A program made the position numbers and the translations under genes. Of a DNA stretch of 5,740 bases, positions 1-5,740 are shown one piece after another. The notes under the pieces were generated by a model. It saw only the letters and a list, made by a program, of their open reading frames with translations. It made no database searches and was not told the origin of the DNA. The stretch is from Thermoplasmatota archaeon. Lineage in GTDB: Archaea; Thermoplasmatota; Thermoplasmata; Thermoplasmatales; Thermoplasmataceae. Each line of letters starts with the position of its first letter. The first letter of the stretch is position 1. The stretch lies in NCBI GenBank assembly GCA_023379345.1, contig JAMCUV010000093.1, positions 1 through 5,740 on the forward strand, written 5' to 3'.

Positions 1-175
1 CCTTCTCCATTGCGGATTTCAACATCCAGATGCCCCTGGTGGTGGTTGCTGTAAGCGCAGGATTCTGGTACTCCTCAACAACCCTTGGCGCAGGATCTGT
101 CTCATAAATCTGGACTGTCTGTCCTTCCCCCGGACCATCTACAATCAGATTGGTTTCAACAACTGCTACCTTCAT
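1..175 (-). CDS. NifX/NafY-like small protein (dinitrogenase iron-molybdenum cofactor biosynthesis family), partial
   Basis: The C-terminus lies beyond the left edge, so only about 58 residues are visible from the chosen start. The protein begins MKVAVVETNLIVDGPGEGQ, followed by an IYE strand, a VVEEYQNPAL segment and RGIWMLKSAMEK. This resembles the start of the small RNase H-like NifX/NifB-C-terminal/NafY fold (PF02579), whose members begin with a short MK-I/V-AV strand. In archaea without nitrogenase these are stand-alone proteins of unknown role, possibly binding metal clusters. Three in-frame ATGs are possible: 235, which overlaps the upstream stop as ATGA; 217; and 175. I chose 175 because it matches the family's N-terminus and has a GTGAT Shine-Dalgarno-like element about 9 bases upstream. 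The start at 235 would add 20 residues and imply translational coupling to the 334-residue gene. The family call is from memory of sequence patterns and is moderate in confidence. Confidence 0.6.
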   Translation of the reverse strand, partial: MKVAVVETNLIVDGPGEGQTVQIYETDPAPRVVEEYQNPALTATTTRGIWMLKSAMEK

Positions 176-231
176 GCCCCAGTCATCACATCTGAGTACA
201 TTAACCCCGCCACTCATATGCAGGGAAGTAT

Positions 232-1236
232 TCATTCGCCTGCCTGCGTTAACTCCGAAACCCTTTTGGAACTCTTCTTCCTGCTATGCCTCAGATGCAA
301 TTGCATCACTATCTGGATGAGGGACCTTGCCACCAACTGCGAGCTGCCTGTGATGAAAAGGTAGACGCCAAGCACATCATTTGCGCCGGCAAAGACATTG
401 CTTGGGAAAAACTCGATACTGCCTATTACAAACTCAAGTCCAAGTGAAAGATCGTTAGCGATGCCGAGCCAGTAGTAGAATCTCTTGAGTCTTCTTGCTT
501 CATTATGCCTTATACTTCGCTCAAGGAATGCGTGGCGTATGTGCTCATCCATGTACAGGATTTTATTCTGGCTGGCCAGCGCTGGCAGAATGCCACGGGA
601 TATTGAGGACAGCAGATCATCAAGTGAGGTTTCATCCATTGACGCGATTATGGCCTCCATATTGCCATGAAATGAACCGGAGTCCTCATCCCTGAGAACC
701 TTGATTATGCTCAGGAACCAGTCCATTGAAAGCAACTGGCCCATGCTGCCTGGACTGGTTGTTCTCAGGATAGCCTCCTGCTGGATTGCCCACCTGTTAA
801 CGCCTTCTGCCTGCAGGAAAAAGTCTGAGGTCATTACGGCGTAGGCACAATTTTCAGAAGTAATCCTGAGCATGGGGCCATGGGTTTCCATAATGGTCTC
901 CAGGAGAGCAATAGAAAACCTGTAACGCGCCATGAGAAGAATTAGGAAATTCCTGGCAAGATTGTCTTCAACTATTGTCTGCAGCATGCCGGAGATCATT
1001 TTTTCCAGGCTCTCTGGCCCAGGATTGAAATTGAAGACCCCCAGGGGCCTGAATGGAACTCCAGGTCCTGCATCTGCAACAACGCCAGCACTTTTCAGAG
1101 ATTCCATTATATTTTCCCGGGGCACCCCCAGAATCTTGGATGCAAAGGCAGAGAAACCTTTGTTTGTCAATCCGGTAGAAACCTTTGAATCATCCACGAT
1201 CCTGCAGAGGTATCCAAGTTCGGTGCTGATTTCCAT
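232..1236 (-). CDS. Uncharacterised protein with C-terminal YrhK-like two-helix membrane domain
   Basis: I do not recognise the family of this 334-residue protein. Residues 1-250 look soluble and mostly helical, with no catalytic motif that I can see. Residues 15-70 (a TNKGFSAFASKILGVPRENI segment, then a Gly/Pro-rich turn) could be a small helical or winged-helix-like unit, but this is a guess. A basic stretch (about 242-253, RHNEARRLKRFY) precedes two hydrophobic segments at about 254-277 and 286-312. The second contains LGVYLFITGSSQLVARS, and a basic tail (HSRKKSSKR) follows. A helix ending in GSxxFF and then a helix with LFxxGSxxxLxR is the pattern of YrhK domains, so it is probably a membrane-anchored protein with a large cytoplasmic N-terminal part. 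The start is supported by a TATA-like box about 30 bases upstream and the lack of a Shine-Dalgarno site. The next gene on this strand follows closely or overlaps its stop, so the two are probably co-transcribed. Confidence 0.75.
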   Translation of the reverse strand: MEISTELGYLCRIVDDSKVSTGLTNKGFSAFASKILGVPRENIMESLKSAGVVADAGPGVPFRPLGVFNFNPGPESLEKMISGMLQTIVEDNLARNFLILLMARYRFSIALLETIMETHGPMLRITSENCAYAVMTSDFFLQAEGVNRWAIQQEAILRTTSPGSMGQLLSMDWFLSIIKVLRDEDSGSFHGNMEAIIASMDETSLDDLLSSISRGILPALASQNKILYMDEHIRHAFLERSIRHNEARRLKRFYYWLGIANDLSLGLEFVIGSIEFFPSNVFAGANDVLGVYLFITGSSQLVARSLIQIVMQLHLRHSRKKSSKRVSELTQAGE

Positions 1237-1262
1237 TAATGTTCAAGTAAAGCATTGCATTT

Positions 1263-1270
1263 CTTAATTT
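1263..1270 (-). promoter_or_regulatory. Candidate TATA box of the 334-residue membrane protein gene
   Basis: On the minus strand AAATTAAG lies at -34 to -27 from the ATG at 1236, with a purine-rich GAGAG just upstream that could serve as a BRE. No Shine-Dalgarno site precedes the ATG. The spacing fits transcription starting at or within a few bases of the start codon, that is, a leaderless mRNA. The box matches the archaeal TATA consensus only loosely. Confidence 0.4.
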
Positions 1271-1398
1271 CTCTCGACTTGCTGTTCCTAGTAGAAATCC
1301 TGCTTTTTCGTCAATTCGCTGAATAATCAGGAGCGGAACAACCAACCGGCCATGCCCGCCAGAAAAGATGGGGATACTGATTTTCAGCTATTAACTGT

Positions 1399-1436
1399 GC
1401 AATGAAATTGCGTAATTATTAGCATTCAGCAATAAT
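1399..1436. repeat. Two tandem short hairpins in the intergenic region
   Basis: The first inverted repeat is GCAAT-GAA-ATTGC at 1399-1411, a perfect 5-bp stem with a 3-base loop. The second, 1415-1436, pairs ATTATT with AATAAT and an inner GC with GC around the loop ATTCA, with one bulged A at 1421. They lie 56-93 bases past the transporter stop on the minus strand, so they could mark the 3' end of that transcript. The stems are short and A+T-rich, and could be chance. Confidence 0.35.
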
Positions 1437-1491
1437 GAAATCCCAAGCTGATCCAGCAAGTTCCTTTCCAACCTGCCCCAGCAGATTTTGT

Positions 1492-2655
1492 TCAGGCAAG
1501 TGCTATCCGGGTATTCCTTCCAAGCCCCACGAGAAAGACCAGTGTTGAGATGGAAAACAGTCCAAGGAACAGCCAGGCATATGTGTAGGATCCAGCCGAG
1601 CCCTGGACTATGATGCCGAATATGAGCGGGATTACAGACCCAATACCTATCTGAATCGAATTGATCAGCCCTATGTTCAGTGACATATACCTGCTGGACT
1701 TTTCAATGGACGCAACAATGGCATATTCCAGCGATATGATGACCGTGGCAATTATGCCGACCTCCACGGCAATGCCCCAGTATTCCGCATGGCTGGCTGT
1801 GCCCATGAGCGCAACCGAAATGCCAACCGCTATCACCAGAAGGATGGAGAGTTTTATGGGGTTATACCGCCTGAACATTCCTGCTACTGTGCCCCCAACA
1901 ACACCCGCCATGGGAACCAGCCCGCCCATTGCACCTGCCGCAAATGAACCAACCCCCACCGATGACGCAAAGGCCTTGAAATATTCAGGCAGGGTGTAAT
2001 TCAGCGACCATAGCCCCACAAGGCCAACGCCTATTATCCAGATCTGCCTGTTCATCAGCCGTTTTCTCAGGCCTGAGAAGTCAAACTCCGGGTATACGCC
2101 AGTCTCCCGGATGAGGATGTTCAGCAGAATTGCAGATGCAAGTTCCAGGGAACCCGATATTAGGAAATCGTACCTCCACCCAAGCAGTATCACAACGGGC
2201 GTGAACGCTATGATCCCGATGCCCGCTCCAAGGTTGAATGATGCATTGTAGTACCCTATGACGGACGTCAGGCTGCCGGTTGCAAGATCATTCAGCAGGG
2301 CAATGGCAGTGCTGAAGAACATGGCAGCCCCCACACCTACAGCAAATCTGAGGGCAAGAAGCACATCAAATGAAGGTGAAATTGATGTGAGTATGGCGGC
2401 GGCCGACATCAGGTAGAGCCCCATGAGCGCCGTTCTCCTTGCGCCAATCCTTGATGCCACTATGCCGGCAGGAACCTGGAAAATTCCTGCCCCAACAAGG
2501 AACAGCGTCAGGGAGAGGGAGGTTTCGGCAAGGGATATTCCGTAGGCATGGCCTATGGGCACCAGGGCCGGAGAAACGTTGTACCAGTTTATGGAATAGA
2601 ATAGCCTGGCTGTCAGGATAACGCCTATTCCAGTCCTGTTACCGGTGGATGACAT
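1492..2655 (-). CDS. MFS transporter (12 transmembrane segments, substrate unknown)
   Basis: This 387-residue integral membrane protein has the usual length and the alternating hydrophobic helices of a major facilitator superfamily secondary transporter. After a short polar N-terminus, helix 1 starts near residue 10. The signature loop between helices 2 and 3 reads GIVASRIGARRTALMG (64-79), the family's motif A with the usual acidic residue replaced by Ser68. A Gly-rich helix 5 (NLGAGIGIIAFTP, 141-153) stands where motif C lies in proton antiporters. A charged central loop at about 184-203 (RETGVYPEFDFSGLRKRL) separates the two six-helix halves. A basic residue sits inside helix 1 (Arg17), and acidic residues in or near helices include Glu298 and Glu310; these could take part in proton or substrate coupling. 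Nothing nearby indicates the substrate. The gene is monocistronic by appearance and divergent from the RPA operon. A TATA-like box about 29 bases upstream of the ATG, with no clear Shine-Dalgarno site, suggests a leaderless mRNA. Confidence 0.88.
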   Translation of the reverse strand: MSSTGNRTGIGVILTARLFYSINWYNVSPALVPIGHAYGISLAETSLSLTLFLVGAGIFQVPAGIVASRIGARRTALMGLYLMSAAAILTSISPSFDVLLALRFAVGVGAAMFFSTAIALLNDLATGSLTSVIGYYNASFNLGAGIGIIAFTPVVILLGWRYDFLISGSLELASAILLNILIRETGVYPEFDFSGLRKRLMNRQIWIIGVGLVGLWSLNYTLPEYFKAFASSVGVGSFAAGAMGGLVPMAGVVGGTVAGMFRRYNPIKLSILLVIAVGISVALMGTASHAEYWGIAVEVGIIATVIISLEYAIVASIEKSSRYMSLNIGLINSIQIGIGSVIPLIFGIIVQGSAGSYTYAWLFLGLFSISTLVFLVGLGRNTRIALA

Positions 2656-2680
2656 GCTTCGTTCCGGTATATCCTGAAGC

Positions 2681-2688
2681 TATTAATG
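2681..2688 (-). promoter_or_regulatory. Candidate TATA box of the MFS transporter gene
   Basis: On the minus strand CATTAATA lies at -33 to -26 from the ATG at 2655, preceded by GTTGAT. The spacing to the ATG would place the transcription start at or a few bases before the start codon. No Shine-Dalgarno element is visible (GGAACGAAGC directly precedes the ATG), which agrees with leaderless initiation. Confidence 0.45.
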
Positions 2689-2704
2689 ATCAACTGGACG
2701 AAGC

Positions 2705-2736
2705 CTGACATTTTGCCGTAAACCCCCTTGTGTCAG
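2705..2736. repeat. Inverted repeat CTGACA-N20-TGTCAG between divergent promoters
   Basis: A perfect 6-bp inverted repeat (2705-2710 and 2731-2736), with arms 26 bases apart centre to centre, lies between the TATA boxes of the transporter and the RPA operon. The arm spacing is about two and a half helical turns. It could be a binding site for a dimeric regulator, but half-sites this short also arise by chance. Confidence 0.25.
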
Positions 2737-2746
2737 CTCCGTGAAA

Positions 2747-2765
2747 GTTGTGAAAAATAATATAT
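2747..2765 (+). promoter_or_regulatory. BRE/TATA promoter of the RPA operon
   Basis: GTGAAAAATAATATAT contains a strong A/T-only TATA box (about 2753-2765) preceded by a purine-rich BRE-like GTGAAA. The centre of the box is about 28 bases before the ATG at 2788, the distance expected for a leaderless archaeal transcript. It also covers the alternative upstream ATG at 2764, which would therefore lie ahead of the transcription start. Confidence 0.65.
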
Positions 2766-2787
2766 GAATAGGAACTATGTTTGTCCA

Positions 2788-3402
2788 ATGACTTCAGTGG
2801 ATAAGGGGCAGGTAATACAGTGGCTTGCTGGCGGAGATGAAACCTCAACAAATCTTGTTGACATTCCATGGAAAGTGAGGGACCTTGATAAAATCCTGGT
2901 ACTGGAAAGTGACAAGGTGCCATTTTCACTGTTCCTCTCATTTGAGGAGAAGATAGTTAAGATATTCTTCCGGACAGGCATTGAGACTGCCGTGCTGGAG
3001 AACCAGCCAAGGCTTGCCATATACAGGACCTTGCTTCTCCTGAACAGGCAGATTGATCTTGTTAAATTTATGCTGGACGGAATGAATGAAGAGATTGTAT
3101 CGCGGGTCGATCTTGAGCTTGAGGGCCTGTCCAAGGCGGAGCTGAATGAGGGACTGAACACGCTGCTTTCATCCATATACCTGATGATAAGGGCTCTGAA
3201 ACTTGAGGAGCAGTTCCAGTCCGAGGTAACGCAGCGCATGGTAATGATGGTGCAGGACATGATAAACCAGGGGAAGAGCAGGGATGACATAGAGAACTAC
3301 CTGGTGGCAAAGGTCGGATTGAACAAGGAAGACGCCGAAATACTTCTCAACAAGCTAATTGGGCAGACGGAAAGCAAGAACCAGAGTGGATTGTACGCAT
3401 GA
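2788..3402 (+). CDS. YbjN-like (type III secretion chaperone-like fold) protein, first gene of the RPA operon
   Basis: The protein has 204 residues from the chosen start (MTSVDKGQVIQWL). I know no named gene for it. Residues 25-140 follow the YbjN pattern: β-strands (KILVLESD, VPFSLFLSF, IVKIFFRTG), then a helix RLAIYRTLLLLNRQIDLVKF, a strand of the type EEIVSRVDLELEGLS, and an amphipathic helix (LNEGLNTLLSSIYLMIRALK). YbjN-fold proteins are small protein-binding or chaperone-like modules. Residues 148-192 form a separate helical tail with the pattern QGKSRDDIENYL...GLNKEDAEILLNKL, like small helical protein-interaction units. No signal peptide or membrane segment is present, so it is cytoplasmic. 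An in-frame ATG at 2764 would add eight residues but sits inside the TATA box. Its stop overlaps the start of the RPA gene as ATGA, so the two are co-translated. Inference: an accessory or assembly factor for RPA. The fold call rests on pattern only. Confidence 0.75.
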   Translation: MTSVDKGQVIQWLAGGDETSTNLVDIPWKVRDLDKILVLESDKVPFSLFLSFEEKIVKIFFRTGIETAVLENQPRLAIYRTLLLLNRQIDLVKFMLDGMNEEIVSRVDLELEGLSKAELNEGLNTLLSSIYLMIRALKLEEQFQSEVTQRMVMMVQDMINQGKSRDDIENYLVAKVGLNKEDAEILLNKLIGQTESKNQSGLYA

Positions 3403-4499
3403 GCGATCAGGTTAAGCGACTGAAAATATCTGAACTGGTCCCCGGCACCCAGAATGTGGACATACTGGTGAGCATTGTCTCACTGCAGCGGAAAGAACTG
3501 AAAAATGAACGCGGCGAATCTGTATATTATTATGGAATACTTGGGGATGATACCGGAACAATATCGTTCACTGCGTGGATATTCCCGCCAACAGTGAGGA
3601 TAGGCGACGTTGTGGAGATCAAGAAGGCATCCGTCAGGGAATACAAGGGAATAAACAGGGTTTACATAGATGCCGGCTCAGAGGTCATAATGCATCCAGG
3701 TGAAAGCATGGATGTCAGGAGGAGCTATTCCCAGTTGAAGATAAAGGACCTTTCCACAGCACAGCCATACGTAACAGTGGAAGGCCGGGTATCCAGTGTA
3801 AGGGAAAAGGAACTGGAGCGTGACGGGAAGAAGACCATGATGTATTATGGCGATCTTGACGACGATACGGGAAAGATCAGGATATCTTCATTCGATAAGC
3901 CACTGAAGGAAGGGAGCTTCATCAGGATGGAGGGTGCAAAGGTTTCTGAATACAACGGCCGGCTCCGTATGACACTGGGAAGCAGGACCGAGGTCACGGA
4001 GATAAAGCCCTCATTCCAGGTTGGGGAGAGGCTCTACGACATACATGATATCAGTTCACCTCTTGGCGGGGTTACAGTAAATGGCTTCATTGTAAGCCTG
4101 GGCCCGAAGAGCGGCCTTGTGATGAGATGCTCAGCCTGCAACAACAGGCTCGACGACATACACTGCCCGGATCATCCCGAAGCTCCAGTGGCGTATGACT
4201 TATTTGCATATTTCACGCTTGATGACGGCACCGGAAGTATACAGTGTACCGGCGGCAAAGCTGCACTGCTGGGCCACCTGGGATTCACCCCGGAGGAGTA
4301 TACGCCTGAAAACAAGACAATCTCGCGCAGGCTCGTGTCGTCAAGGCTCCAGGAGAAACTCCTGGGCAGGGCTGTTGTCATAGAGGGCGATGTCACCAGG
4401 AACCAGTCCGGAACATCAGTGCGCATATCATCGCTGAATTATGTGGACACAGATTTCATGAAGAAGCTTGAGGCAAGAATGGGGGCTGATTTCCAGTGA
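3399..4499 (+). CDS. rpa: Replication protein A (RPA), single-stranded DNA-binding protein with three OB folds and a zinc finger
   Basis: This protein binds and protects single-stranded DNA during replication, recombination and repair. Its 366 residues hold three OB folds in a row: about 8-98, 112-202 and 213-348. Each carries the hallmark loop D-D/G-T-G followed by a β-strand: GDDTGTISFTAW (49-60), DDDTGKIRISSF (154-165) and DDGTGSIQC (275-283). The third fold contains a putative zinc-binding site, Cys244-x2-Cys247-x8-Cys256-x2-His259, placed like the zinc finger of archaeal and eukaryotic RPA large subunits; His259 replaces the common fourth Cys. The first fold also has the typical entry motif LKISELVPG. 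The N-terminal ATG overlaps the stop of the YbjN-like gene (ATGA), and the C-terminus overlaps the start of the RPA-associated gene. Expression therefore probably depends on the promoter near 2753 and on translational coupling. The length and three-fold layout fit euryarchaeal RPA. The symbol is by family, not by a specific orthologue. Confidence 0.92.
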   Translation: MSDQVKRLKISELVPGTQNVDILVSIVSLQRKELKNERGESVYYYGILGDDTGTISFTAWIFPPTVRIGDVVEIKKASVREYKGINRVYIDAGSEVIMHPGESMDVRRSYSQLKIKDLSTAQPYVTVEGRVSSVREKELERDGKKTMMYYGDLDDDTGKIRISSFDKPLKEGSFIRMEGAKVSEYNGRLRMTLGSRTEVTEIKPSFQVGERLYDIHDISSPLGGVTVNGFIVSLGPKSGLVMRCSACNNRLDDIHCPDHPEAPVAYDLFAYFTLDDGTGSIQCTGGKAALLGHLGFTPEEYTPENKTISRRLVSSRLQEKLLGRAVVIEGDVTRNQSGTSVRISSLNYVDTDFMKKLEARMGADFQ

Positions 4500-5314
4500 T
4501 GACAAGGAAGCGTGAATTCACCAACTGGATTTTCGGCAGGGAACTGAGGGATTCCAGGGAACTCGAGGAAAGGCCGGACGAGGAAAGGGCAAAGCCCTAC
4601 GTCATAACACCGCTTGGGACCAGGGTCAGAAGAGTTCTTTTCTGCGGGCTGGTATCCCAGAAGAACGCAGATGAATCAATGACGCGTGTCACGGTGACCG
4701 ATGGGACGGGGAACTTCTATATTTCTGCATTCAACAGCGATTTCGGGATGCAGGCAAAGGCCATGGTGGATGCCCTGGAGATAAATGACCAGGTTCTTGT
4801 CATGGGGAGGGTCAGCTCCTACCAGAATGAAGGAAAGACCTACTTCAACGTCAACCCTGAAATCGCCATAAAGGTGGACAGCGTCTCAATGGATTACTGG
4901 CGCATGAAGACACTGCATATCGCAAGGAGAAAGATCTATGCCATAAGAATGGCGAGGAACAGGCCTGGATCAACGGCCACGGACGTAAAGGCTGCCGGTT
5001 ACTCCGACCTCGAAGCAGAATCAGCCATGAAGGCCATGGAAAAGTATCCTGATTATGATCTGCAGGAATTTGAATCCGCCATTGCAGCCCAGATTCAGCC
5101 AGCTGCAAAGGAAGAGCACAAATCCTCAAAGGATTTCATACTGCAGTATATACAGGCAAACGACACGGACGGCAGGGGATGCAGGTATGAGGACCTGCTG
5201 GCAGCATCACAGAACGCGTCCATATCCCAGAACGAACTGGACGATCTGCTGAATTCCCTGGGATCAGACGGAGAGATATTTGAGGTCTCGCTGAAGCGCT
5301 ACAAGGTAATCTGA
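4499..5314 (+). CDS. RPA-associated protein (COG3390 type): OB fold plus C-terminal winged helix
   Basis: This is the archaeal RPA partner known from haloarchaeal rpa-rpap operons. It resembles the eukaryotic RPA32 subunit in layout and is expected to bind RPA and act with it on single-stranded DNA. The N-terminus (KREFTNWIFGRELRDS) and the following block (KPYVITPLGTRVRRVLFCG, about 32-50) match the family well. An OB fold covers about 34-130, with the loop DGTGNFYISAF (68-78) and the strand QVLVMGRVSSY. A charged helical linker follows (about 133-205). Residues 210-271 form a winged helix (DFILQYIQ..., RYEDLLAAS, ISQNELDDLLNSLGSDGEIF, RYKVI), like the C-terminal domains of RPA32 and archaeal MCM. 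The preceding stop overlaps this start as TGATG. A GTG at 4496 is an equally positioned alternative that adds one residue. The GGGGGCTGAT about 10 bases upstream is a plausible Shine-Dalgarno element. The gene ends 10 bases from a convergent gene. Confidence 0.88.
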   Translation: MTRKREFTNWIFGRELRDSRELEERPDEERAKPYVITPLGTRVRRVLFCGLVSQKNADESMTRVTVTDGTGNFYISAFNSDFGMQAKAMVDALEINDQVLVMGRVSSYQNEGKTYFNVNPEIAIKVDSVSMDYWRMKTLHIARRKIYAIRMARNRPGSTATDVKAAGYSDLEAESAMKAMEKYPDYDLQEFESAIAAQIQPAAKEEHKSSKDFILQYIQANDTDGRGCRYEDLLAASQNASISQNELDDLLNSLGSDGEIFEVSLKRYKVI

Positions 5315-5324
5315 ATCCCGGGTT

Positions 5325-5740
5325 TCAGTAAAATATATTTTTTCCGTATTTCTCCTCAATTCCCACACCTCGCTCAAGGGTGTATGCGGAGCTCTTCCTG
5401 TCATAGTCGGTCACCGAATAGCCTGCAGCAAAAAGTTCCTGGAACTTCATCCTGGTGGCAAGCCGGATTTCAAGTGCTGCCCCATGGTTGTTTCTCTTCA
5501 TCTCCACATAATTCTCGGGAATGTGGTATCCTATTACATCGGCATAGGGCCCCTTCTGGAATTCTCCGGGCTTTTCTGCACTGTTTATGTAATATTCTGG
5601 CTTTCGGGCAGGAAAGCGATCCTTCAGGACCCACCATTCGGTCACAAACCGGTCTGTTGGAATTCCGAAATTGAGTGCATCTTCCATCTCGCCGTAAAAA
5701 TTCCTGAGATACGCCCTGGATATTGTGCCAAGCTTGTGTA
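5325..5740 (-). CDS. GNAT-superfamily protein, COG3375-like, C-terminal part (start beyond the right edge)
   Basis: The reading frame stays open to the right edge, so the N-terminal part is missing; 137 complete codons plus the stop are visible. The first visible residues, HKLGTISRAYLRNFYGEM, followed by EDALNFGIPTDRFVTEWWV, match the central block of COG3375 proteins, which have a Y-x-N-x-YG-x-M, then G-x-P-x-DR-x-x-x-EW pattern after the acetyl-CoA-binding region. The C-terminal part contains VIGYHIPENYVEMKR, EIRLATRMKFQELFAAGY and a final YTLERG strand, also typical. The substrate is unknown in this family, and some members carry doubtful annotations. An internal ATG at 5687 is not the true start, because conserved residues continue upstream. 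It is convergent with the RPA operon and shows no obvious terminator of its own on the minus strand. Confidence 0.75.
   Translation of the reverse strand, partial: HKLGTISRAYLRNFYGEMEDALNFGIPTDRFVTEWWVLKDRFPARKPEYYINSAEKPGEFQKGPYADVIGYHIPENYVEMKRNNHGAALEIRLATRMKFQELFAAGYSVTDYDRKSSAYTLERGVGIEEKYGKNIFY
5338..5343 (+). terminator. Oligo-T tract, candidate terminator of the RPA operon
   Basis: A run of six T within ATATATTTTTTCC starts 24 bases after the stop of the RPA-associated gene. Archaeal polymerase terminates at oligo-T tracts without needing a hairpin. The tract lies inside the last codons of the convergent GNAT gene (encoding KNIF), so the operon transcript would overlap the 3' end of that gene. 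The T run is short, so it may terminate only partly. Confidence 0.45.

Larger units (their letters stand above)
1237..1491. other. Non-coding gap with two small hairpins
   Basis: This 255-base stretch lies between the stop of the transporter gene and the start of the 334-residue gene, both on the minus strand. It is more A+T-rich in its middle than the flanking genes. It holds no ORF of useful length: the best is about 17 codons from an ATG at 1352. It contains the candidate promoter near 1263-1270 and two adjacent short inverted repeats (1399-1411 and 1415-1436). A third short palindrome, CTGC-CCCA-GCAG at 1473-1484, lies just past the transporter stop. I see no long oligo-T tract on the minus strand that would be an obvious transporter terminator. 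Confidence 0.6.

Noticed and set aside
932..1267. 111-codon open frame on the plus strand opposite the 334-residue gene
   Set aside because: There is no promoter or recognisable motif, and the minus-strand frame is longer and better supported by its upstream box and membrane segments.
1352..1405. Short 17-codon frame in the intergenic gap
   Set aside because: It is too short, has no ribosome binding site or promoter, and is likely chance.
2775..3290. 171-codon open frame on the minus strand opposite the YbjN-like gene
   Set aside because: Its product is very Ser/Arg-rich with no domain pattern. It lies wholly antisense to a gene with a strong promoter and operon context, so it is a codon-composition shadow.
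5384..5674. 96-codon open frame on the plus strand at the right end
   Set aside because: It lies antisense to the GNAT frame, which carries clear family motifs and runs to the window edge. The product here is Ser/His/Cys-rich without a pattern.
1..5740. Search for CRISPR arrays, insertion-sequence ends, tRNA or rRNA genes
   Set aside because: I saw no regularly spaced repeats, transposase motifs, terminal inverted repeats or structured RNA genes by eye.

Overview
The window looks like a piece of an archaeal chromosome, most probably from the Thermoplasmata. The main evidence is a three-gene cluster encoding a replication protein A (RPA) with three OB folds and a zinc finger, the archaeal RPA-associated protein (COG3390 type), and a small upstream partner. 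Supporting signs are heavy use of AGG/AGA for Arg and ATA for Ile, TATA-like boxes about 25-35 bases ahead of start codons (leaderless transcription), and ATGA/TGATG gene junctions. The order-level placement is inference; no rRNA or other taxonomic marker is present. No phage, insertion sequence, CRISPR, tRNA or rRNA was seen.

Layout, left to right. Positions 1-1236 (minus strand) hold a two-gene unit. A 334-residue protein of unknown function has two C-terminal membrane segments resembling a YrhK domain. It is followed by a small NifX/NafY-like (dinitrogenase iron-molybdenum cofactor biosynthesis family) protein cut by the left edge. Positions 1237-1491 are a 255-base non-coding gap with the candidate promoter of the 334-residue gene and two small hairpins. 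Positions 1492-2655 (minus) hold a 12-segment MFS transporter. Positions 2656-2787 are a divergent promoter region. Positions 2788-5314 (plus) hold the RPA operon: a YbjN-like protein, RPA, then the RPA-associated protein, with overlapping stop and start codons at both junctions. From 5325 to the right edge (minus) lies the C-terminal half of a COG3375-like GNAT protein, convergent with the RPA operon and only 10 bases from it.

How it works together: the RPA operon is the functional core. Its tight coupling implies that the single-stranded-DNA binding protein, its partner and the uncharacterised YbjN-like protein are made in fixed ratio and may form one complex. The YbjN-like protein is the most interesting lead. 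The MFS transporter, the membrane protein/NifX pair and the GNAT protein have no visible link to it beyond proximity.
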